NCBI GenBank assembly: GCA_946406115.1
Contig: OX291545.1
Span: 7,502,001 to 7,566,000 of the forward strand
Length of the DNA: 64,000 nucleotides
From: Apoda limacodes
Taxonomy: Eukaryota; Arthropoda; Insecta; Lepidoptera; Limacodidae
Direction: 5' to 3'
This document shows, in pieces, positions 10,813-20,800 of this stretch. The first letter of the stretch is position 1. Each line of letters starts with the position of its first letter. Under the pieces are notes generated by a model. It was not told where the DNA came from, did no database searches, and saw nothing but the letters and a program-made list of their open reading frames with translations. A program made the translations under genes and the position numbers.

Positions 10813-13147
10813 GGATCATTCTCACTAGATCCATTGTCCAGATCCATAATGGATCTAGTGAGATATTATTTTCTCAATAGATCCATTTTTAGAAGTGTGT
10901 ATCTACTGAGAAGTATTTGTCTCGCTAGATCCGTTAACCAGAACCAGATTTGAAAGTGTAGGTCTACTAAGGAATTTCTTTCTCACTAGATTCAGTTCTG
11001 GATCTGATAAAAAATTTGGTGTCGGCTACGCTTGTTGTCCCCTAGGCTGGGGAGATAACGGAACTTACTTTCTAATACTATTACTCGTATTTCCTGTCAT
11101 ATTCTTATTATTACCAACTTTAAAAAAGGAGGAAGTTCGCGAATGGTCTGTAGGTACCTATATAAGAGATATTATTAATTCAAAACTAAAAATTAACGGA
11201 CTTTATAAAATGAGGATCCATACTAATACTAATATTATAAATTCGAAAGTGTCGGTGTTTGTCTGTCTATCAATCCGTTAAATTTCACGGTTGGACCAAT
11301 TGTGATAAATTTAATATGGAGATAGTTTGAACCGCAAAAGACAAGAAAAATACTGTTTTTCTTAATATATATTTTATTTTATATATTAAAAAAAAATTAA
11401 ACTATTGATCTTACACGTGTAGTAATTTTACAAAAGTTATAGATCTCATCAAGATCTTTATTTCAAATGACAGCTGTCAAACTAGAAAGGTCTATATCTC
11501 TGTAACTATTGATCGTAGACTAGTAGTTTCCCTAGTAGAAATGATAGATCTCATCAAGATCTTTATTTCAAACGACATCTGTCAAACTAGAAAGGTCTAT
11601 ATCTCTGTAACTATTGATCGTAGACTAGTAGTTTCCCTAGTAGAAATGATAGATCTCATCAAGATCTTTATTTCAAACGACATCTGTCAAACTAGAAAGG
11701 TCTATATCTCTGTAACTATTGATCGTAGACTAGTAGTTTTCCTAGTAGAAATAATAGATCTCATCAAGATCTTTATTTCAAATGATAGCTGTCAAACTAG
11801 AAAGGTCTATATCTCTGTAACTATTGATCGTAGACTAGAAGTTTCCCTAGTAGAAATGATAGATCTCATCAAGATCTTTATTTCAAACGACAACTGTCAA
11901 ACTAGAAAGGTCTATATCTCTGTAACTATTGATCGTAGACTAGTAGTTTCCCTAGTAGAAATGATAGATCTCATCAAGATCTTTATTTCAAACGACATCT
12001 GTCAAACTAGAAAGGTCTATATCTCTGTTACTATTGATCGTAGACTAGTAGTTTCCCTAGTAGAAATGATAGATCTCATCAAGATCTTTATTTCAAACGA
12101 CATCTGTCAAACTAGAAAGGTCTATATCTCTGTAACTATTGATCGTAGACTAGTAGTTTCCCTAGTAGAAATAATAGATCTCATCAAGATCTTTATTTCA
12201 AATGATAGCTGTCAAACTAGAAAGGTCTATATCTCCGTAACTGTTGATCGTAGACAAGTAGTTTCTCCACAAAAATTATACGTCTCATTAAGATCTTTAT
12301 TTCGGATGAGACCTGTCAAACTAGAAAGGTATATATCTCGGTAACTAGTGATCGTAGACTAGTAATTTTTCCACAGCAATGATAGTTCTCATCAAGTTCT
12401 TAATTTCGGATGACAGTTATCATCTTAAACCTTTCTATTTTTGACGTGTCATTTCTGTAGAGAAACTACTAGTCTACGATAAATTTTAGGTACCCGAGTA
12501 AGTTTTAAGTTACCGAGATATATTTCTTTATAGTTTGACAGATGTCATTCTGTAATAAAGATCGTATGAGACGTATCATTTCTGTCAAGAAACTACTAGT
12601 CTACGATCAATAGTTACGGATATATAGTCCTTTCTAGTTTGACAAACAAACCCTAGGGCAGGGATGGCGAACCTTTATTGATGAATATGCCTTTTTAAAA
12701 AAATATACTACTGTACCTATGATGTGCCGTCAAAAAATCTTGGTTTCTTAATAATAATGGAGAAAAATTAAACGAATTGCTGTTAACTTAAAGCTATTTA
12801 GATACTTGCAGCTCGAAATGTTTACAGCAATCGAAATGTTTAATAATTTATATTTTAATTAATTTATTTATTTATAAATTATATATTAATAATTTAAATT
12901 TAATAATTTCCGTTAATAATTAGGTATCATTTTCTATAATTACATATTTTTTCAAACATTCTATTTAGTGAGACAATATATTTTATCATTAGATCTAATT
13001 TATTTTAACATTATTTTTAAAATAGATCTATTGGCAATGAAAATTCTCATTAGATCCAGTTTATTAGAAAACAGATCTAATGAGAAAAAAATTTCTCACT
13101 AGATCCATTATGGATCTGGACAATGGATCTAGTAGGACTAATGATCC
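10813..13147. mobile_element. 2.3-kb foldback element carrying a 105-bp satellite
   Basis: The flanks carry an identical 8-bp target duplication, 'gtatatgt' (10805-10812 and 13148-13155). The ends are inverted copies starting 'ggatcatt' and running through 'actagatccattgtcc' and 'agatccataatggatctagt'; the end is itself palindromic. Further 'tctagtgag'/'ctcactaga' boxes stud both arms. The centre is the tandem array at 11437-12430 followed by inverted degenerate copies of the same unit (12440-12655). No transposase is present. The 8-bp duplication suits hAT, P or MULE superfamilies; which one is unknown. Confidence 0.8.
11437..12430. repeat. 105-bp tandem satellite, about nine copies
   Basis: Units begin 'atagatctcatcaagatc' at about 11439, 11543, 11648, 11753, 11858, 11963, 12068 and 12173. 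More diverged ones follow at 12278 and 12383. Central units are nearly identical; edge units decay, as expected from unequal exchange. Because 105 is divisible by three, one frame stays open from 11541 to 12344 and would read as a 35-residue peptide repeat. I regard that as accidental, since the frame has no gene context and the array sits inside a foldback element. Confidence 0.95.
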
Positions 13148-13155
13148 GTATATGT

Positions 13156-14337
13156 TAGCTTTTTTTGTCTGTCGATATCTCATGAACCAATAGACCAAAT
13201 TACTCACGTGATCATGTCAATCAATACTCCACGTCATGACTTAGATCTGAAAAGAGTGTGAGCAAAATCGGCCCAGCAGTTTTTTTATCGCTAAAAACTG
13301 ATTTTTTTTAAGGCGCAATAACAATCTTCATGTATAAATTCTCAAAAACAAAAAATCTCAAGAGAAGTTGTTCGTGCGGTACTTGCTTGCTGCCGAACTA
13401 ATTTTCTTGATTTAAAGTTTACGAAATAACACAAATAAGAAAAACAAAATTAAGGTAAAGTGGCGTTATGTTCACCGACATATTTAGTTTTAGATATGTG
13501 TAGTGTGCCATACAGAATTCATGTCTTGTTAATTTGGCTGGATTATGACATAAAACACCTTTAACAAAACGCACCTTAAATCATTTACCATTGTCGTGTA
13601 ATTATATTAATTAACGCGTCTATTTCTCACACGTGTCACGGCTCTGCTTTAGTTAATTACGCAGTTATACCTGAATTTGTGCGATTTTATCTACGCATTA
13701 ATCTTCGCAAGTACCTACCTACAACTGTGTAAATTTTTGAAGTGAAAACTTCTTTAGCGGCGTTGTGCACTTTTTTTGGTATGGGTAAAAAATGATAAAC
13801 TCGCGTCAGGTCACGTGTCCTAATCGTGGAAATTCGTAAGACCGAAACCGTAATGCCACGCCTATTATAATTTTTATTTTTAGTATTCGCGATTATGAGT
13901 AGTACAGGGAGGTTGGATATGGAATTTTAATTCTATGACAGATTGCAATTTCAAATATACTACGTCAAAAAAGTAAATAAACAAACATTATTATTTCTTG
14001 ACAATGTCAAAGACATGTCTTGTGACATATTTGAGTGTTAAGCGCGAATCGTGTGTAAAGGTTTTCACTTCTGCCGGCACTCCCGGAGTGCAACTCGATT
14101 TTTTTTTTAAGGTAATTAGGACCTACGCTACGATTACAAGCATCATTTTCATAATACATTTGTAAATATATCAAATAATGTGAGTTGAGTTCGAGTATAA
14201 ACATTTTACACCCTTGAAGGTGAGTTTTCAGAAAAGCTTAAAAACATATTTCATTATTTTTTATTGTAGTGATTTATTTTAAATAATTTTACGAAAACTG
14301 GATATGCCAATGAGAAAATTAAGTAAAAAAATTCGAA
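13156..14337. other. AT-rich stretch with one short MITE
   Basis: Apart from the MITE copy at 13456-13576 nothing was recognised. Near 13160-13280 the phrase 'tatctcatgaaccaatagac' resembles the start of common repeat modules. The minus-strand frame at 14007-14204 has no recognisable motif. Confidence 0.4.
13456..13576. mobile_element. MITE with 'gcgttttgttgac' ends, copy c (degenerate)
   Basis: The left end 'aagtggcgttatgttcac' and right end 'aacaaaacgcaccttaa' match the family ends. The interior shares 'attcatgtctt', 'ttaatttggc' and 'gattatgacat' with copy b. It is shorter and more diverged. Confidence 0.6.
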
Positions 14338-14339
14338 TA

Positions 14340-14582
14340 AAATAAATATTGGACATTACACACAGCGCTAGCTTATATTATGGATATCGGATACAATACT
14401 AAATATCGTTTTTTTTTTAATACATTTACACTTTTTACCGATATCTACATAGAAAACACCCAGAGTCCTGAGAGACAGTAATGAGGAGACAAAACTGAAG
14501 GTTTGTCCTGCGTGGGTATCAAACCCACGCCCCTGGGATCCACAGGCAGCACTACTAACCAACAGAGCCAAAGAACCGTATT
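14340..14582 (-). mobile_element. tRNA-headed SINE
   Basis: On the minus strand the head reads as a tRNA-like pol III promoter: an A-box-like 'tggctctgttggttagtag' and a B box 'gggtttgatacccac' (complement of 14514-14526). This is followed by 'gcaggacaaacc' and the body 'ctgggtgttttctatgta'. The same head and body recur at 22430-22625, 58880-59065 and 62620-62785, always on the minus strand. It is a SINE rather than a functional tRNA: the acceptor and anticodon stems do not form. Confidence 0.75.
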
Positions 14583-14602
14583 ATAAGAAAATTTTATATT
14601 AT

Positions 14603-14787
14603 ACTAGCTGACCGGGCAGACGATGTCCTGCATGATACCGACTGCGCTGCCATCTGCCGGGCTGATTTGAGAATCTAAACCAAACAGGGCGCCACACATT
14701 CAAAAAAATATATTCTAATAGGTCCAGCCATTTAGGAGAAGTACAGTGACATACACACGTATAGGAGAATTATATATATAAAGATAA
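14603..14787. repeat. Interspersed repeat 'ctagctgaccgggcagacg'
   Basis: A module starting 'actagctgaccgggcagacg' and ending 'attatatatataaagata', a pattern common in lepidopteran intergenic DNA. It ends 90 bp before the first PDE1 exon in the window. It has no coding potential. Confidence 0.45.
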
Positions 14788-14878
14788 TACATATACTTAC
14801 CTATATACATATAATATCCTTATTATATGTTCTATAACCGTATTATAGCGTAATAAAAACTACATGCATTGATTCCAG

Positions 14879-17800
14879 GCTAATACGCGACGAAGAGTGC
14901 AACGTACTCCAGAACCTATCAAGGGACGAATTTCGGGAGTTCCGCACCCTTGTGATTGACATGGTGCTGGCAACAGACATGTCCTTCCATTTCCAGCAAC
15001 TGAAGAACATGCGGTCGCTGCTGTCTCTGGCAGAGCCCACCGTTGATAAATCAAAGGCAGTGTCTTTGGTCTTGCATTGCTGTGATATCTCACATCCTGC
15101 CAAGGTAAAATATCATCTTTAACTTATTCTCTGATACCTAGTCAATATCTGAACGTATATCTCTCTCAACGTGCTCTCAATATTCCCAGAGGATACTGAG
15201 CTTATTGCCACTGACCATGGCGTTCCTTAGTCTATGGTAGCCGCTGGGGACTAGTGGTGGTGGATTAATGATCTCAGTAGTCCAAAAGTAAATTATACCA
15301 GCGGATGCTGACCATTCTCTACCCACTTTTAGGTTATATTCGAAATCAAAACTATATCGTTTAAATCCTGAAGAGGTAGAACATAGGTATACATCTTTGC
15401 TTATTAACCGAGTCTGATTAGCTAAGCTTGCGTCTTTAAAGGTGGTCTCTAAGGTCTCTATCCTTCTTTTCTCAAGACTTTTCAAGACAGACTTTTAGTT
15501 ATTTGGAATTAGTTCTGGCATTATCTAATTTGATAGCAAAAAATAATATAGAAAGGTTTAAAGAATATTCAAGTTAAATGAAAACTAATTATTAATATAA
15601 AAACTAAACTAAACCTCAAATGTTTCAAGTTATTATAACCATTTTTTATATTTTACAGAGATGGGATCTTCATCACCGATGGACAATGAGTCTGCTTGAT
15701 GAGTTCTTTCTCCAAGGTGACAAGGAGCGGGAGTTGGGTCTTCCCTTTAGTCCTCTCTGCGATCGCAACAACACTCTAGTAGCGGAGTCACAAATCGGAT
15801 TTATAGAGTTTATAGTGGAACCCAGCATGGGTGTGTGTGCCGATATGCTGGAGTGTATCCTGGGGCCTCTGCATTCGAGTGCTAAAAATTCTGCACCTGG
15901 ACAAGAGCCAATCAATGAGGAGAATACAGGTTAATTATTGAATCTTTATATATTTAGGGTTCCCGAAATCTAATGGGTCGTCCTGTTGCAGGGGCACAGG
16001 GCTCTCCTTGAAGAATAAGGCTTATTCAAGTATCATTCAGCAGCGAAAATTTGCGTGTCGTAGAACAATATGGAATCCTCGAAACATTTAATTACACAAT
16101 AAACATTCATAAATATCGTAAAATAAAGCTAGCACCATGGGCGTAGCCAGGTAGGGGCAGCCCCCCCTGCAGCGGGATAATTCAGTCATATAAAACGTAC
16201 CTATTCGGATCGCCCGCATGTTTTACTGCTACTACACTGCACCGTCTTTCAACAGTCGTTCGTTCAACCTTCCACATGTAGAGGTAGTTCGTAAGTGGTT
16301 TGATGTTGTGTTGGCGCGCCATTGTTTTAGTAGCGATTTTGTACGGTCGTCACTACAGGATCGTCTAAAGGTGCCTACAGATTATTTGCAACACAATATG
16401 CAATGCAACATTTCCCGTACATTTTAATGTGCTCGCGAACGCACAAAAATCAACTGCGCCTTTCGCATTCGCAGGGCGCGCGTTGGTTCCTGCCTATTGT
16501 CGTCGTTTTTCGACTAACGCTTTGAGTGCGCTCAGTGTAATCTGGACGGCTAATTCGCGGTGAACCAGCCTACTGCCCGCCATATTATAATTGACGATTT
16601 TAAAAATGGATGGAGATGACGACTAGGAGTTTTTTTATTCACTGGAGTAATAAAATAATTGAAACACCAATATAGTCATGTACACATCAAAATTAAACGG
16701 CTCCATGGCGTGTGCGCTGAACCCTGCCAGGAATGGCCGTTGTTGAGGCGCGCAGTGCGGGACCGTCCACATATATTCTTGTTGCATTACATCTTGTGTT
16801 TCAATTAATCTGTACCCAGCTTAACAGTCCATTTGCGCGCAAAACCTTTCACGAGTAGAGAAGTAGTTCCTCAGTATTTGATGATGCAAGGCCTTGTTGA
16901 CACGCGATCATTCCAAATTTTCCCGCGGTTCTACCCGCCCTGAATTAAATTATCGGTGTAGGATCAACACAGCAACTCCTCAATTATAGATAAAAAAAGA
17001 CTCACACTTGACGTTTTCAAGTAGCCTATGTGAGAAAAATAGACAGACAGCATTTATATTAGTATGGACTACTTTTCCCAGAAAGAGCAGGTAAGAGCAC
17101 TGCTGTATGGACGACGTGAAGTCGTGACTATGCTTCCTAAATCCTGCCCAACATAAATAGACCCTCCTTATCGGCTTCTTTTTCGAAATGATTTTTACCC
17201 AACTGCACTATATTATTATCGTCAGAAAATTGTATATGTGAGATTTACTCGCTGTTTCCATTTACTTATGACTTGTCCTTTTCAGTTGTCCTTAATGACA
17301 TCAGTGCGATTGTAAATAGTTTCGAGGACATGATTAACGGGTTCACTCCTTTTTGTAGCTGGATAGGTCATGTTTGACGGATTTGTATAACTGATTTCCT
17401 TGTCGAATCACACAATAATCTCACCTCGACGTATTGCCAGTCAACATTCTCATAGTTTATAGAGGCTTGACACATGGGCTGATGTCCAAAGACGTCTTTT
17501 GTATAGTCTGCCTCACTGTTTAAATGTGCTATAGTGCCGTAACCACCCTATGCAGGTGGTTGAAAATAGTGCAATAAAGGCAAGAAGATATCCAATCTAT
17601 TTGTGATAATGACCCTCGAAATAGCTTATAAACGTGGCAAGATCGGACAATAATTTCTAGCTGGGTGTTATCTCCCGTTTTGAAAAAAGGTTCAAAATGT
17701 CATGTATCAGAATCAATCGGCGCCTTGTTAGGGGGTATGCCCTATAGGGGAGGTCGTTGAGACTAATCTCGCTGAAGTAAAGTGCCTACAATGCCATTTT

Positions 17801-20800
17801 TTGCCGTATGAAAATAACATTTTATACCTAGTTTGCCTCCCTCTAGCCCAAAAGCTGGCTACGCCCTTGGCTAGCACAAGATATTATCTAATAGAACAAT
17901 CGGTTAAGAGTATGCCAAAAACTTATCATATACTGGCGGTCCCAAACGAGTTATTTCAACTTGAAGGTATGATAGGCAAAGTTATGACTATATTTAACAT
18001 CAAAAATGTACCAATACAAAGATGTCACTTAGTTTTCGAAATATTTAATTTTTTTACAAAGCCGTCAAAATATCTGACTTACGTCTCCTTTTTAGGGTTC
18101 CGTACCCAGAGGGTGCCAACGGAGCCCTATTACTAAGCCTTCGCTGTCTGTCCGTCTATCTGTCTGTCCGATCATTAAAAGGCTCTATTATTTATACTAA
18201 AATAGGTAAAAGCCTGAATTTTTCTCAGGGGTTATAATCTAAAAATAAAAACGTCAAAATATAAAAATTTAAGGGGGCCCAATACAAGTAACATATTTTC
18301 GTTGTTTTTGTTCAAGAACTTCAAACTTGCAGTGAAAAATAGTGTGAACTCTAAAGTATAACAAAAAATAATATAACCGGCCAAGTGTGAGACGGGCTCA
18401 AGTCATAACTATTTTAATTTACCGGTATAGCACCATATAGCTTATTATTAAGAGAAACAGTAACACATTTGTTTGTTGAAAACGATATTTAAAGTTAAGC
18501 AACGTCGGGTAAGTACTAACCAAACTTGGATGTGTGGAGCGGCGGCAAAGAGGAGATCTCCTACCAGGCGAGGTGTTATGCCTGGGGACCGCTGTGGTCC
18601 ACTTAACTTGTACTTCGGTTTCTTTATATACTGAACAGTGAAGGAAACTTCGATAGCGCGATGCAAGACGCGTAACGTCAGAGTCTTGCTTGTAGCGGTA
18701 CGATATGGTTCGCTACAGATGGGTGAACGATTAGCGGCACATTTTTTGCTTTTTTTTGTAAATTACGTATTAACATCGGTCAAGTGCAAGTCGGACTATC
18801 GCACCGTGGGTTCCATACCACGATTTACGTAATTTACGAACTAAAACAAAAAGTGTGCAGCTAAGCGGTCACTAATCCAATCACCGACCAAGCCCGACAT
18901 TGCTTAACTTTGAGCATCGTTTCCAACAAAAAAGTGTAACTGCTTATAAACTCAATAACACAGTTGCTTTATCGTGAAAACAGTAACACATACTAGCTTC
19001 AATCTTGCAGCTATAGAGTGTATAAGTTCTAAAATATTTATTATTATATTAATTTCATAGATAGTATGAATAGTTTTAAGTCTATGAAAAAAATTGCCAT
19101 GTTTGACTTTGTTTTTAGTAGCTTACTAACTTATTTTTATTACCTAATAAGTGTTTCGCTACAAATTGTATACTCTTTAGCTAATTATCAAAATATTGTA
19201 TTATTACTTTAAATAGACCTTATTGCCAGTTTTTTTTGGCAGAAATTAACATTGTTTACATTGTATAGACGATTCAAAAGTGTTCTTAGCAACCTATTTG
19301 AATAAATATTGTTTTGATTTGGTTTCATTAACAACAAATAATAAAAAAATCAGCCAAGTGCGAGTCGGACTCGAAACCCGAAAAACGGTAAAACAAATCA
19401 CGTTTGTTGTATGGGGCTCCTATAAATCTCCCTTAAATATTTGTTTTATTTTTAAAATGTTATTATTTTATTTTTCTTTAATTACTTATATTTTATACCT
19501 GTTTTACAGATGTATTTCATATAAGTACTTCATATAAGTAACTTTTAATAGAATTTGTACGAAAATTTCACTTTTCCAAGTACATTTTATAACTTGATCG
19601 ACTATTACTCGTTAGCCTGTTTCCATCCCTCCGATCGACTTTCCATTCCCCCGACCGACCTCGGCATGGTCGTAAAACTCTATAACGGCCCCAGATGACG
19701 ATCTCGCTATCCGGATAGCGAGATTAGTCTCAACGACCTCCCCCAATAGGGCCTCCCTCCAAACACGACGCCGACGTCCCCGAGTTCGTCGGCGCCCACA
19801 AGGATACACGAGGTATCAAAGAGTGCCGAAGCGCTTCTCGCCCACACTCAATCGCAACCGCACCCGCGTTACGAGGAACTCCCTTCCTGGCGGTGACTCA
19901 CCTTCGGGTTCGAGACTCACGCCGGTTGAAGGGACGCCCCCGAGAGCGACAACCCAAGCCGAGGCTCCCCCCGCGGGGAGCCCTTGAGCGTTGGGCGCTA
20001 TATGGGCTGAGGCTCCTTCGCGAGCGAGTCTCACCCCAAAAAGCCCGGTGAAGCAGTAATGGCTGCAACAGCCAACTGCATTGTCAGATCAGAAAAAAAA
20101 ATAGCCTGTAAAGTGTACTTACCCGTGATAGTTTTCCTTTTAAATTCATTATATGCACTAGGTACCATACTTTCGCTGGTAGAGGGGGGGGAGACACTTG
20201 ATTCTAACAAAAATTAGTACTTTAAAGCTAAATGTTTCGCAAACGGAACCCTAAATCAAAAAATTATCTTTGCATACCGCAAATGGTAGACAAGAAAAAA
20301 AAATTACGTTCACGTATAGGGGAGGTACATCGTAGGAGGTTTTTTAATTAAATGTATGTTTTTCCTCGAATGGATAACTTAACTTCAAACGGCGGCTGGT
20401 TTTTTTAAAAGTTATTTCTGAATTTTTGTGAAAAAAAGGTTTGTAAAGGATAATGTATCTTTTACAAAAAAAAAAGTAATAACTAACACAAACTGTTAAA
20501 ATGCAATGTTTTCAACTTAAGCATTGAAAAACTTTTTATACAAAAAACAACCGGCTTCAAAAAGATGGACTAAAAAGGTAAAAATATTTACCTATTTCCA
20601 AAAATCTGATCTGAATCAAAAGTAAAAATTTAAAACTTTTTAACGAAAAAAAAACTTATCATAACTTATTTCCAAAAATCTTATTTGAATAAGAGTTTAA
20701 AGTGTGGTGTCATGCAAGAGAAGTGTGTTATAAACTGTTAATTGAAGCAGACACCAACTTCAAACTCTTATTCAAATAAGATTTTTGGAAATAAGTTATA

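Noticed and set aside
11541..12344. 267-codon plus-strand frame with a 35-residue repeat
   Set aside because: It is generated by the 105-bp satellite, lies inside a foldback element, and lacks gene context. Reported as a repeat instead.
14500..14582. Possible tRNA gene on the minus strand
   Set aside because: A- and B-box-like sequences are present but the cloverleaf does not form, and the body continues into a shared SINE tail.
1..14878. Upstream PDE1 catalytic exons
   Set aside because: I looked for the His-rich metal-binding segments on the plus strand before 14879 and found none. They may lie outside the window, or I may have missed a short exon.
14843..15103. Minus-strand frames over the first PDE1 exon
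   Set aside because: The plus strand encodes the PDE1 catalytic segment with proper splice borders. The minus frames are shadows, as is 15673-15915.
15177..15485. 102-codon minus-strand frame in a PDE1 intron
   Set aside because: It is open and fairly protein-like in composition, but has no recognised motif, no splice or poly(A) context and no second copy seen. Too weak to call a gene.
18853..18916. Possible 5S rRNA gene
   Set aside because: Only the 3' half resembles 5S rRNA, with many changes, and it runs into a SINE tail.
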